A DNA stretch of 64,000 bases, taken from contig NC_030383.2 in assembly GCF_001625215.2 (NCBI RefSeq), forward strand, positions 49,100,380-49,164,379, written 5' to 3'. This DNA is from Daucus carota subsp. sativus. Taxonomy: Eukaryota; Streptophyta; Magnoliopsida; Apiales; Apiaceae. Both the position numbers and the translations under genes were made by a program. Under the pieces are notes generated by a model, which was given only the letters and a program-made list of their open reading frames with translations, searched no databases and was not told the DNA's origin. Below, piece after piece: positions 1 to 11,905 of this stretch (its first letter is position 1; every line of letters starts with the position of its first letter).

Positions 1-513
1 AGGCATGATAAACAACTGGAGCATCATTCGAGCATGATGTATCCTCTTCCTGTCTTGCCTCTGGAGAAAATGATTAGTGACCGGTAAAAGAGGAGAAGCT
101 TCCCAGGATTTTTAGGAAACAACAGGAGCATATTCTAATATTTTAATTATTTTTAGTGTTGGATATAATTGTTTAATTTTTTTCTTTATTGTTGTTCTGC
201 GTCCCTACATGTTTTCAACCTAATTTTTTAGTGTTTTAAATTGAAATGACTAGAATAAAATTATAGTATGAGAAGATATACGATTTTATAAATATTGTGT
301 AAGATGGTGAGTGCTCTATATATTTATATATAATAAAAGTGGAAGTTCATTGCTTATATGGTTATATTACAAAAAGTATTTATGGAAATATTCTAAAACT
401 ATATTAAAATAAATTGTAAAACTATATACGGTTTATATAGATGGACTTGGTTAAACTGAAGTGGTTGTGAGCATTTATGCCGGAGGAAAGTAAAAAAAGT
501 GATATAATTGATA
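1..513. other. AT-rich intergenic DNA
   Basis: No coding region, RNA gene or complete repeat is recognised here. The stretch is AT-rich with short poly-A and poly-T runs. It ends with an A at 513 that abuts the Helitron terminus. Confidence 0.5.
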
Positions 514-1609
514 TCTATACTATACTATAATAAGCCAATATGGGTATAATTTGTAGTCCTATGTTTAAGTTTTTTTTTTGGTTGGTACTCTCCTTTTGGT
601 ACTACAAGTCTACAAATGTGGAGTCTATTAGTCTTACATTGTTAAACAGTTTCAAATATTAAAAACACTCCAAACAATAACTTATCATATAATATTTCAT
701 TAAAAAATTATAATGATGTTATAAATAAAAGGGCTTTTTTTATTCATAACCACGATTTCAATCTTATTTCTAAAAATACTACCTTATCCAATCTTATTTT
801 CAAAAATACTACCTTCTCTAAAATATTTTCAAAAATACTGTGGTTGCATATGCAACCATATATGCAACTACAAATCCTGATTTCAAGTTTCAGATTTCAA
901 ATGTCATTGATATATATATATAGAGTATTACTCCAATAGAAACCTCCTTATCCTAGAAACTAAAAACCAAACTGAAATATCACTAAATCCTAAAGCAAAT
1001 ACCACTAAATTCTTAAACAACCCCATCTCCATCTTCATCTTCACCAACCCCACCTTCATCTTCACCAACCCCATCTCCACCGCCACCACCTCCGTCGTCG
1101 CCTCCTTCATAACCACTACCACCTCTATGCCGCCCGCCCCCTCCATAACCACCACCTCCATCTCCACCTCCACCTCCATTATTTCTCTAACAACACAACC
1201 TCCACCTCCATCTTCACCAGCCCCATCTTAATCGTTGTTTTAACCTCCTTCAGCCCCGTTCATACTTCTTTCTCCACCTCGACTCAACTTCAAACGCGGA
1301 GCCCCACCTATTTCCGGCAACGCTCCAACCCCCTACTTCAAGCCGCCCAAACCTCCGCTATAATCATCTTTCCTTCATCTCCACCTTCACCTCCACCATC
1401 TCCACCACTATCACCATCATCTGAATCGAAAACGTGAACAAATCTGGAGATTCTAAGCTGGAACATATCTGGAGATTAAGTTTTCACTAATTCGTGCAAC
1501 ACAGATCACTAAATCCTAAAGAGAATATCACTAAATTGTACTGAGAATATCACTAACTTGTATTGGTTTCTAGTTTTTATTTTAAAATTGGTTTCTATTT
1601 GATCATGAG

Positions 1610-1611
<2 letters not shown>

Positions 1612-1652
<41 letters not shown>
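1612..1652. repeat. (TA)n microsatellite
   Basis: Uninterrupted alternating TA of about 41 bases, next to one arm of the inner inverted repeat in the Helitron. Confidence 0.95.
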
Positions 1653-1656
<4 letters not shown>

Positions 1657-1844
1657 ATCGATTCCAACGATGAGGTCGAAAATGACATTTGAAAACTGGA
1701 ACTTGAAATCAGGGATTCAGTTGCATATATGATTGCATATGAGGTTGTATTCAGTTGATTCTATTGTAATCTAATGGCCCCGCAGGGGCACCCATACATC
1801 AGTTGCAACTTACAGTTTCGGTTGCATATGAGGTTGCATGCAAC

Positions 1845-2190
1845 CTCATATGCAACTAAATGCAACTGAAAACTGTAAGTTCCAAATGATGTATGGGTGC
1901 CCCTAGCGGGGCCATTAGATTGCAATAGAATCAACTGAATGCAACCTCATATGCAACTAAATGCAACCTCATATGCAACTAAATGCAACTGAAAACTGTA
2001 AGTTCCAACTGAAGTATGGGTGCCCCTGGCGGGGCCATTAGATTGCAATAGAATCAACTGAATGCAACCTCATAGGCAACTAAATGCAACCTCATATGCA
2101 ACTAAATGCAACTGAAAACCGTAAATTGCAACGGATGTATGGTGTGCCCCTGGCGGGGCCATTAGATTGCAATAGAATCAACTGAATGCA
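1845..2190. repeat. Three tandem units of about 122-124 bp
   Basis: The phrase 'gcccctggcggggccatt' and its near-identical variants recur at about 1898, 2023 and 2145, with spacing close to 123 bp. Each unit also carries several copies of 'atgcaactaaatgcaac'. An inverted partial unit lies just upstream at about 1745-1835. Confidence 0.8.
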
Positions 2191-2261
2191 ACTATATATG
2201 CAACTGAATTCCTGATTTCGAGTTCCAGTTTTCAAATGTCATTTTCGACCTCATCGTTGGA

Positions 2262-2265
<4 letters not shown>

Positions 2266-2352
<87 letters not shown>
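2266..2352. repeat. (AT)n microsatellite, 87 bp
   Basis: Perfect AT alternation of about 87 bases between the inner and outer right arms of the Helitron's inverted repeats. It is self-complementary and can form a cruciform. Confidence 0.95.
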
Positions 2353-2356
<4 letters not shown>

Positions 2357-2876
2357 CCAAATATGAGGTCGAAAATGACATTTGAAATCTGAAACTTGAA
2401 ATCAGGATTTGTAGTTGCATATATGGTTGCATATGCAACCACCGTATTTTTGGACAATATTTTCAAAAAGGTAGTATTTTTGAAAATATTTTAGAGATTT
2501 GAAAATAAGATTGGATAAGGTAGCATTTTTGAAAATAAGATTGAAAAAACAATATACAAGATAATTCCCCTAAATAAAATTATAAATAATAATTTTGAAT
2601 ATCTTTTTTTAACAAAAAATTTTATATAACTCTTTTTAATTTTAACGTGTTCTATATCAATATAAACACCACACATTACATAACTCTTTCTAATTCTAAT
2701 CTTAAAAGTTTCTGTTGTCAAAAAAATCAAGATTACAGAATTATGTTGAAATTCGATTGATTAGATTACTGAATCTTTCAAATGTATTACAAGATCGTCT
2801 ATGTTTGAAAAAGATATGAATTTTTTGATTTTTTTGATTTTTAAATCTACATGTACTAAATTCGAATTAAATGTAT

Positions 2877-2900
2877 TATATATATATATATATATATATA

Positions 2901-2944
<44 letters not shown>
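2877..2944. repeat. (TA)n microsatellite, interrupted
   Basis: Two perfect TA runs (2877-2900 and 2903-2944) separated by GG, near the 3' end of the Helitron. Confidence 0.95.
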
Positions 2945-2949
<5 letters not shown>

Positions 2950-3470
2950 AGGGTTTGTCAATTTTCAAGTAATCGAGAGAAAATATAGTCAGTTGAATAA
3001 TATAATTTAATTAAATTCAATTTATTAATATTAAAATACTAATAAAATGATGTTAAAATTTAAATTATAAATAATAAATTAAGAACTACATATCTCCGCC
3101 CGTGCTTCGCACGGGTTAAAGGCTAGTTTTTAATAATTCATGAATATAAGTTTTTCAAAAAATGAAAACAGAATTTTAAGAATGGGAACATTTTTTATAC
3201 ATATCTTGTTTAAAATGATTTACCCTTAGTTTTTTTTTTTTTGAAAGGCTGATTTACCCTTAGTTGAAAAATTGAGAAAAGATTCAAAAACATACATAAT
3301 GCTTTTAATTGGATCACGTTATACTTATTACTCATGTTAGATAGTTTAGTCAGGGCATGTGTGAGTTCGTTAATCGCAAGGTTTTAATAGTTTGATAGTT
3401 GATTGCAAAAATTCAATAGTTTAAATAATACGGGTCAACACCCTCACTATCACTATATCCATATAGTTAA

Positions 3471-3612
3471 TGTCCTAAATATCAGCATACATTATCTAGC
3501 GTTATGTTAGGGGTAAATAAACATAACGCTGGTTTATGTACGTAGCTTTCTTTTAGGTACGCTTCCCAAATTGAAAACGCTAAATTATCATGCATTACTG
3601 ATATTTGGGACC
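3471..3612. mobile_element. Small foldback (MITE-like) element
   Basis: The left arm, about 3471-3505, contains 'cctaaatatcag' and 'tagcgtt'. The right arm, about 3575-3612, contains the inverted forms 'aacgctaa' and 'ctgatatttggga'. The arms are imperfect inverted repeats of about 35 bp around a short centre. It lies between the Helitron and the end of the demethylase gene. No clear target duplication was seen. The rest of 3127-3898 is AT-rich and unrecognised apart from probable 3' UTR. Confidence 0.6.
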
Positions 3613-3898
3613 ATTTTTTCTATCTCTGTTATTCTGGACATTACTTCCAGAATTTGTGAGATCTGGGGCTATTTTTCAAATAATACTACAGAATTTTTTT
3701 TAAGTTCTGATAGAAGTGTGCAATAAAGGTAAAAGATCCAAACCATTGATCAGTTACATAGATACATATGATTGAAGAAGCATCTACTACCTAGTGACTG
3801 CTTTGAGAAGTTATAGTCTAGTCACTGAAAGATTCATAAGAACTCTAAATCTTTCAATCAAAGAAGTGTCAATCCTACTTCTTACATTGCTCTTCTTT

Positions 3899-6800
3899 CT
3901 ACTTCGAATCGTTTTGTATTTTCCGCAAGGGCTTGTTCGTCTTATACTTGTTTGCTTTGAAGTGAAATCGATCTCCAAGACAAGTAGTATACTTAGTTTT
4001 TCTGTTGAATCCTCGAGTACAAAAAAAGCCTGCCAACAGAAATTACTATATACTAAACTAAACCAACAGTATACCACCCTCAGAGTATACAAATCTATTT
4101 TATATAATCTTAAGCAAATTGATAAACTTGGTTTTTGGTCTTTTTATTATTTGTTTTCCATTGGTAACACTTTTCTGTATGAGAGATGGATGGTTTAGTA
4201 CCTTTAGAGAACGCATGCTGGATAAGGTCTGCACTTAAGCCTGTTTAAAATTAGAAGTATACAAGTCAAATTACATCTGATGGTTTAGACCTGCTCAATT
4301 TAATTTTTTTTTAATTTACTCTTCTAACTTACCTTTGAATGTTGTTGTTGCAGTTCTTCCACAGTACAGAAATCTTATTGGAAGACCTAATAACCATTGT
4401 CTTGGAACAACAATTGGCGTCTGAGTAGATTCATCATCAGCAAATACCTATACAAAAGGCTTTGCTCAGAAACTAAGGTGATCATATAAAGTAAAAAATC
4501 AAGGTGTGACTGAAAAAGGTCACAACACACCTCATTAACCTGGAAGTATGTTCCATTAAGTGGAAAGGTTCCGTGATTTGCTGAACGAACTGGGATCTGT
4601 GTCAAAGCTCGGATCAATATCGGTTCTTTTGATTGAAGTAATCACCATCTTCTAAAATTTAAGCTTCAACTGACAAGCCTTGCATGTATTGTTATTTTTA
4701 CTCACCAGAAGTGTTCCACAAATAGTTGGTAACTTCTGCTTCTCAATATTCCGGGATGGAGAGCCGCAGCATACAATTTCATGGCAGACTTCTGGTTTTG
4801 GGGATCTGCAATCTTCGGAAATTTGTGAAACCAAACTTCTAGGTTTACCGGATAACTCTCCTTCAACAGTAAACAAAATACATATTAACTATAAGTTGTT
4901 ATTATTAAATCATAAGCATAATGTTCTCATTGATAAGTTACTAAGAATTAAGAAACTATCTTGTCAAGAAGCTGAACGTCAGTGCGCATATATATAATCG
5001 AGCATTCACCTTCCTCTTCCCACACTGCAAAAAGGTATGGAGATGGATCATCAGGATCCCTCCTGTCCACCTATATATTAATCAAAATTGCACAAAAACA
5101 TGTTATAATCTAAATCATGATAGCATGTAATGGAAATATACGATTTAACATACTTACTCTTTCCAATATAGGGTGTGAATCAGGAAGTTCGAAGCTGCAA
5201 TGCAGTAGGCAGACAATAAGAATTTTGATCCAATAATAATAGAAAATTTTACATCATCTCAATTATTGTAGAATAAATATTACTAATTTCCACTATGTAT
5301 ATTATTGCATAAATCCACAACTTTAAGTTAAATCAGTTAATAAATATTAGATTATTATTTTTAATATACTTACACTTTGTGCACAGTCAATAAGCGGCCT
5401 GCAAGTTTTAGTATTGGCTTCGGGGAAGGAACTGGAAAATTTAAAATATCCCATGTCTCTGTTGTGTCTACTTTAGTTGAAATAATTTTCTTATTTGCAG
5501 ATTCTGGTTTACTTTCTCTTAAGACTTTACTTTCAAGTCTGATAGTGAGTATATCGTCGTCAGTCTCCCCAGAATTACTGCAATGATCAGAATCTTTGAG
5601 AAGGTCTTCAATATCTTCAAGTTCACGGGAAGGAGAAGCAGGAAGCTCAATTAATATTTCACATTTATGACTTTCATATTCTGAATCTAGGTGCTGGTAT
5701 CCGTGATCTGATATGTTAACATCAAACTCCAACTCCAGTGGTGTTGTTTTTACGACATGGTTTCCAGCGGTTTCCACATTTTTGCTCAAACGTTCCGGTA
5801 GGGCAAGCCTATTACTGCATTTTAAGTAAAAGTTTACAAGTGGGCAAAACCAGATATTTATTATTCCCTCAATTTCAGAATAGAGGACTGGGAATATTTA
5901 AATCTATCTATCAAAACCAGTGTACTGTATATAACAAATATTTTCTCAAATATTAAAAAAAAGCCACTATTCTCTTTACATCTTTAGGCACTCTTTAAAC
6001 AATTCAAAAGTGAATAAAAAGCATAAGTATACATCATTATATAATTTCATATATTGCACAAAAGTTGTCTTTGAGTATTTAATTAGCAAAATCAACTGTC
6101 CGGACCTAAGACGAGACCTCGTTAATATGCTATAGTAAGGTGTTGCAATGGAAGTGTAACCGTGGGAGTATAATCTTTAAAATGTTCAATAAGTTTATCA
6201 ATCACTAATGCCCTGTTTGGTCAGAGGGAATGGAATTGAGAAATAGCAGAAAGCTTGCTTGCCATATTCTGTTATCTGAAAAAAATTTTGAGCGAGATTG
6301 AAGAACAACAGGATGTCAAGAAGAAGAATAAAATAACGAGGAAGTGAAAAAAATTTAATGATGCAATTTGTAAAGAAACTGAGTAGGATGGAGAATCGGG
6401 GCATATATTCTTGAATCGGTGGGTTTATCTAGTTTATGATAATCGGAAGAGGGAATGATTTAACAAACATATACCATGTTATAGTACTGATTTCATTCTA
6501 ATAGCCCTTCCATTTTCATTCACCTCAACCAAATTACCATAATAAAAATCCTTTTAAAGATTTTTTGAGAGCCAAGGAAATCTCACTTTCCACAAAGTGG
6601 AATTATAAGCATAATAATAAGTGAGGTGTAATAGGTACAGAAATTATAGCTTTGTGAGGCTTTTGTAGTAGGACATATAAAATAAACCAGTACGACAGCA
6701 ACAAAGTAAAAAATCTTAGCAGAAATATGTGAAGCAAACCTTGCTGTTGCACTAGCAAAATACTTGCACTCTCCCTTCATTGGGCAGGCATTGCAGTTTG

Positions 6801-9800
6801 GTTTTTTCTTTGTACAAAAAACCTATAAATAGTGGGATGTATCAGTACGGAAGATATTAATATTACTAACGGCAAATAATCGCAAATACATGAGAGCATA
6901 CCTTACCAAATGTTATTAGATGATAGTGCAATTCATACCTGCAAACAGATTAGCACACAACCGTAAAGTGTTTGACAGTCTGGTTCATAAAAGCAATCTA
7001 ATAGTTTAAGTAATGCACTTATGAACTTCAAATCTACTGTGCATCTGCCAACTCAAGCTTCGAACGAACTATACATGTGGAGCAGCACTGTGAGTTCTAT
7101 TTTACCATTTATAACATGAATTAAACTTGCCTAGGCATAAAACATATATGTCAAACAGTAAAGTGGAACAATAAGAGAATGTTGAAATAATATGAATTTA
7201 CAATGTTTGTTGATCAAGGTTGCACAGTCGAGGATATAGATATGTCTGAATGCTATTCACCGGAGGGTACCTACATGTATTGAGCATCATCTTAGTTATC
7301 TTCTAAACAGTTACCACACTATTAATTTTATTAATTGGGAATGGATACTCACGTTTCTAGAAGATGCAGTTGAAGTCCTTCTGGGAGTGGTTTCAGAGGG
7401 ACCCATCCTAATCGAACTGCTACTCGACCAACATTCGTGTCAACCTTTTTCAAGAAAACATCAGTTCTGTTGCCGCATATATCATTTAATCACTATATAT
7501 AAGCACTAAGCTTACTTACTGGAAAGGCAACATGGCGAAGTGTCAAAAGTCGAATGCATTCCGTACTCTTTAATCCTATACCATAGATGCTCATCAAGAA
7601 GTCCCTAGGTGCAGCAAAATAAAAGCTCAACACTTTGAGGTAATTATTATAGCTGTTATTAGCTTTACAAAATATGAATTTTTCTTTATTTAAATATATA
7701 TAGAACTTCTTGGCATACTTTGTATCCTGTGGCGGAACATCCCTCAGCCACTCAAGATCTAAGCTTCCATGGTCTTCAACTATTCTATCAAGAAATTCCT
7801 GCACAACGTAATAGATTTCAAGAAATTCTTGTACAGAAATTTGAAATTGGTTAATAGCCTTTCAAATGCCACTCAATACACAGTTTTCTACCTTTATTTT
7901 TTTTGCAAGCACATTGTTCATTCCACGTTCTTCAATTGTACCCGCGACCTCCACAACATCTGCTTTCCTAACAGCCTCCCAATCTAACGCATCTGTGGCT
8001 TTTTTATCTCTCCCTCTTCCAGTACTGTAGTTCTTTCTCAAGTTATCCCAGATTTTGTTATTTCCTTCCTTCTGCTCACCCTTGGCTTTATCTTCTAAAG
8101 GTGCGCTTTCGGACTTAAAATTACTTTGAATACTTGTATGTTCACATGTTCTGACTTGTTGCAAACTACAACCGCCAGCTGATGCTTGATCTTTTCCTCC
8201 AGAAGGATCATTTACTGTTTGTTCGATATATTTACTCTCTCCGTGGAAGTTTTGTGCAGGATATCGTGCAGCTAAGGACATGAAAGCAGAACTGTAATAT
8301 AAAATATTCCATTTTTATCATCATTATTTTGACAATATACATATATATAAATTACTATTGTTATCATCATGATTTTGGCATGAAAAATTGATGAGACAGC
8401 TAGGAGTATATGATAACCTTGAAGCATGGTCAGTGACATTCTGAGTTAGATAAGCCCCCACAACAGAATCCAGCACTGAACCCTTCCATTGTGAAAAACT
8501 TCTATCACCTGTAACATTTGCGTTATGAGCAGTTAATCTTCACAGATTATATTTTTCAATATCATCGAACACCTAAGCATATGTGTAAAAAGTTGCATAC
8601 TAAGTTTATAACCAACTTCAGCAAGAAATGTATGCGGTAAGTTTGTACCACTCAAAAGTCAATCAGAAGTTAGCTAAACTTCTGTGTTGGCATGTTTGGA
8701 ATGGAATGTTAAATACCTTGGATATCACGAAGGGTAGATGTGAGTGTCTCCACTCTCTCTCTGGTTAGTTCTCTTTGTGTGGCCCAATATTCCTTCTTTT
8801 CAGGGCTTGCTTCTGCTTCTTCATCATAGTTATTTCCAACATTAGACATCAGCATATTATAAACTCTCTCTGATTCCTCATCAATATCAACTAACGCTTG
8901 TAATTTATGTTTCTTGACAACATCAAATGTTTCTTTGCATAAAACAATCGAGCTTTGAACATTTTCATTTTGCAGCATATCATGCCGATAATTTTCACTT
9001 ATAGTAAGAGACTCAAGCTGGATGATGACAACATCTACGAAATCTGCATTAAATACACAGAAATTAGTGCCTGGAAAAGAACACATATTGAATATGCAAA
9101 GTTTAAGAGAAAACCGCTTACAATAAGGCATAAATAATTGCCAAGGTTGTAAATTTCTGTGTCTCTTCTTGACAACTTCTTTGCCATTGCGTTTTCTCTG
9201 CCAAACTTCTACAGTTTTTAGCCAAGATCTGCTAACTCTTACTCTCTGTCTCCTCATCTTCTCTTTCTTGTGCATATTTATATTGGTATGTTTCAAGCAC
9301 TGGTTTACTTTTGTTTTCCTACTATAAACTTGGAAAATAAGGTGCTCGCAACCAATATCTTTCATTATTATCGCTCTCAACCTAGAGGAAACCCTCTGTA
9401 TACCAATCTCGGGTTTGATGAAATCACATACTACACCTTTTCTTAATGGAACACTTGCATTCATCTCGGCTGAACAATCCATTTCGGTGCTTATAGCAGA
9501 CTCACTAGTTTTCATGTTTATGGGAATATTCCCCATTCTTTTTTTCCTTCTCTGATACTTTATATCAGGTTGTTTTTCCCATTTTTCCTCCAAGTCTATT
9601 TCTAGACATTGATTGTTGTTATCCTCCAATATTTTGCATCTATCTTCGTTTTCCAAGTCAAAATTTAAAGCTCGCTTACATGATTTATTAGCAGCTTGTC
9701 CTATCCCAAAAGCATTTGAATATTTGGACCTTGGTTTTGAGCTTTTCTTGCTATCACAATTCCTCCTTGCAATTGGCTCCGGGGTACATACTTCTGGAGT

Positions 9801-10815
9801 GTAGTCTTCATGTAGTACCTGAGGTCTATGCTTTTTCAACTTGGGACTTTGCTCTGGCTTGTCTACAGCAACGTTACGCCTTTTATTAGGATTCTGCTTC
9901 AATGGGGTTGACAAAACAGGGGAAGGTAAGCCAACCACAACCAAAATGTGCAAGCTTGGATCAGTTTGGATGTTGTCAGCCTGATATTTTGAATAAACAT
10001 CTTCTTCATTGCTACCCCTTGCATTCAATCTAAGAGATGTAATACCTGCACAAACATCCGAGTGTATTTATTTAAATTCAAATAACATTTATCCTCAATA
10101 ACCAATGGCAAAAGAAAGGTATACTAGTTACATTACAATTAATGTCGAATTTTGGATCATTGTCAAATACAACTTCGCAAATTTATTAAAAACTGAAACT
10201 GAATATTGTGCAAATTCATTATACACTAGCAACATATCTACAGTAACCTCTAGCATTTTAGTAGCATTTATGTAGCCTAATCGATATCGCTATCAGGCAT
10301 GCATGTGTCTGTGTGACTAACTGACTACCAGGGTAAGTGCTTATCAAAATCCGGCCTCAAAATAAAACACAATCTGCCAATAGTCATAGTGCAAACCTCT
10401 GGTAGAATCGACAAAAATTCGCACACCTCCAGAAGGTAATTCCTCAGGGGAATCTTCTTCCTCCACTACATTTTCATTACTTTCCTCAAGAAACAGATCT
10501 CCTGTGAACCGCAACAGTAATATTAGAAGTATAATCAGAGAAACGAAAATGCTAGTCAAAACCCCCTTTTAAATTGCATCAGCATTGTCAAGAAAATCAA
10601 AAACCAAGCACAAAATGCAAGTGAAAACCCTCTCTTACATGCAGAATGACAAAAATCAAACAGGAAAATAACATGCAGAGAAAGGAAAAGATAATATAAA
10701 AAAAATTGCAAACGAAAAGTTAATCAGTGCAGATTATTATTGTGAAGGAGTTGATAGAAACAAATTTAGAAATAATACCTGACAATTTGGAATCTGGAGC
10801 CAAATTCATCTGCAT
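3899..10815 (-). CDS. DML: DEMETER-like 5-methylcytosine DNA glycosylase
   Basis: Bifunctional DNA glycosylase/AP lyase of the DME/ROS1 family, which excises 5-methylcytosine in the nucleus and starts active DNA demethylation. I read 20 coding exons: 10779-10815, 10397-10501, 9122-10045, 8717-9043, 8418-8508, 7892-8291, 7719-7798, 7520-7604, 7353-7444, 7202-7270, 6902-6938, 6740-6822, 5374-5808, 5158-5194, 5010-5070, 4706-4860, 4531-4596, 4333-4447, 4202-4240, 3899-4029. They sum to 3369 nt, 1122 aa. The HhH-GPD core has the catalytic Lys in GIGLKS (K667) and Asp in FPVDTNVGR (D685). The 4Fe-4S motif C-x6-C-x2-C-x5-C is at 752-768. A permuted-CXXC/RRM-like C-terminal region follows, with PLNGTYFQVNE. 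The length is near that of DML3 (1044 aa) and well below ROS1 and DME. Odd: the terminal RRM-like segment is diverged, and the usual CFWRG is HAFSKG. The two last exons are the least certain. Confidence 0.9.
6209..6540. mobile_element. Probable hAT-like MITE in demethylase intron 12
   Basis: The left end reads 'gccctgtttggtcagaggg'. The right end, inverted, reads 'atggtaatttggttgaggtg'. The ends are imperfect inverted repeats with the TGTTTGGT phrase common at ends of plant hAT-type MITEs. It lies wholly inside the 931-bp intron 5809-6739. No coding capacity was seen. Confidence 0.45.
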
Positions 10816-11905
10816 GTAACTCTCACCTTTCACTTAAGCAGAGTGTTCAATCTCCTACTGTTTAATTGAGTAGTGTAAGAAAAATTTGAGGGTAGCAGTA
10901 AGATACTCACTAATGAGAGAACCGTGCAAGTGTAATTTCAGTAAGTAGAAAATGACAAAGTAAAAAAGGGTGCTCTTTTCTAGAAGAGTGTGCCGGAAAT
11001 TTTATTTTAATGCTCAAAGTTAGGTCCAAAACAATTGTTTGTTTATTTCAAATTAAGTATTTAGTTAATATTATTCTGTCAAAAAAAATATTTAGCTTTT
11101 TTTATGCAAGAAAAATATTTAGTTAATATTAAAAAGAGAAATGCAAATATAATCCTCCAAGAAAAAACAATGTATGATTTCTCATGTCCTCATTCTGTTT
11201 TTTAATGAGCTTGTTTAGCAAACTTTACTTATCAAATTAAAAAGCTTGTTTTTTCAAAAATATTATTTATTTTTAATAATATTTTTAAGAATATATATAA
11301 ATATGCCAGCCTTTTAAAAATTATTTACCAAAATACTGTCAAGTTAAATTCTTTTAAAATTTACAATTTTCTCAAATTATTTACAAAAATATGACTTACA
11401 ACTTCTGCAGAAGTTTCAAGTCGTATTTCTTATAGAAGTTGTAAATTAATTTCTCATTTGTAACTTTCAGAAAATATTGTTGCAAATGAGGTTGTGGAAG
11501 TTGCAAGTCGTATTTTTGTAAATAATTTAATAAATATATAGATATATTTATAATATAACATTTATTTATAAATCACAAATAATTTCCATTAAATTATTAG
11601 TTTCACAAAATTAAATAAAAAATAAATAAATATGTGTTTGCCAATAGGAGAAAAACAAACAAAATCAGGAAAATAGTTTTTTCTAGAAAATGTAGATTTT
11701 GAATAAAAAGACAACAAATTGTATAAAAACAAAACACATCAATTTGAAGCCTTCTTTCAAAAGGAAAAACTCCTTTGAAGCCGCAACACAGATACGAGCG
11801 TCTTCGTTTTCCGCACCGATCTCTGAAATACGCATTTTAAGTTCCGGCTAATCGAAAAAACCCCCAAAATCAACACAATCATCCGAATATTTAGTTAGTT
11901 TAGAG
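10816..11905. promoter_or_regulatory. Shared divergent promoter region, demethylase and TOM20
   Basis: This 1.09-kb interval separates the start codons of two head-to-head genes and must hold both 5' UTRs and promoters. It is very AT-rich in its centre (11030-11700). It contains one foldback repeat, listed separately. No other coding segment is visible. Confidence 0.7.
11373..11527. mobile_element. Foldback repeat in the divergent promoter
   Basis: The left arm, about 11373-11405 ('atttacaaaaatatgactta'), pairs with the right arm at about 11496-11527 ('aagtcgtatttttgtaaat' inverted). The arms are about 30 bp and enclose about 90 bp with further short inverted phrases such as 'aacttctgcagaagtt'. 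The repeated 'gttgcaa...' wording resembles repeats in the Helitron at 757-2545. Confidence 0.6.

Larger units (their letters stand above)
757..2545. repeat. Long inverted repeat inside the Helitron
   Basis: The segment about 757-908 reappears inverted at about 2380-2545. Both arms carry the phrases 'aaaaatactacctt' and 'gttgcatatgcaac'. A second inner pair is present: about 1650-1745 against 2180-2270. A third pair, 1745-1835 against 1845-1940, is almost back to back. The whole block is therefore a nested palindrome, either an older foldback element captured by the Helitron or one that inserted into it. Confidence 0.8.
514..3126 (+). mobile_element. Non-autonomous Helitron
   Basis: The left end begins TCTATACTATACTATAATAA, the usual TC-type Helitron 5' end. 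The right end has a GC-rich hairpin at 3099-3115 (CCCGTGC, loop TTC, GCACGGG), followed 11 bases later by the terminal CTAG (3123-3126). The element lies between an A (513) and a T (3127), the insertion preference of Helitrons, and has no target duplication. No RepHel helicase ORF is present, so it would depend on another element in trans. Inside are long inverted repeats, a tandem array and TA microsatellites, described separately. A proline/threonine-rich low-complexity stretch lies at about 1015-1440. The element ends about 770 bp beyond the stop codon of the neighbouring DNA demethylase gene. Confidence 0.85.

Noticed and set aside
928-1179. Open frame rich in Met/Val/Glu on minus within the Helitron
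   Set aside because: It is the reverse of a low-complexity proline/threonine-rich repeat stretch and has no family resemblance.
1612-2944. Tyr/Ile repeat peptides on both strands
   Set aside because: Translations of TA microsatellites.
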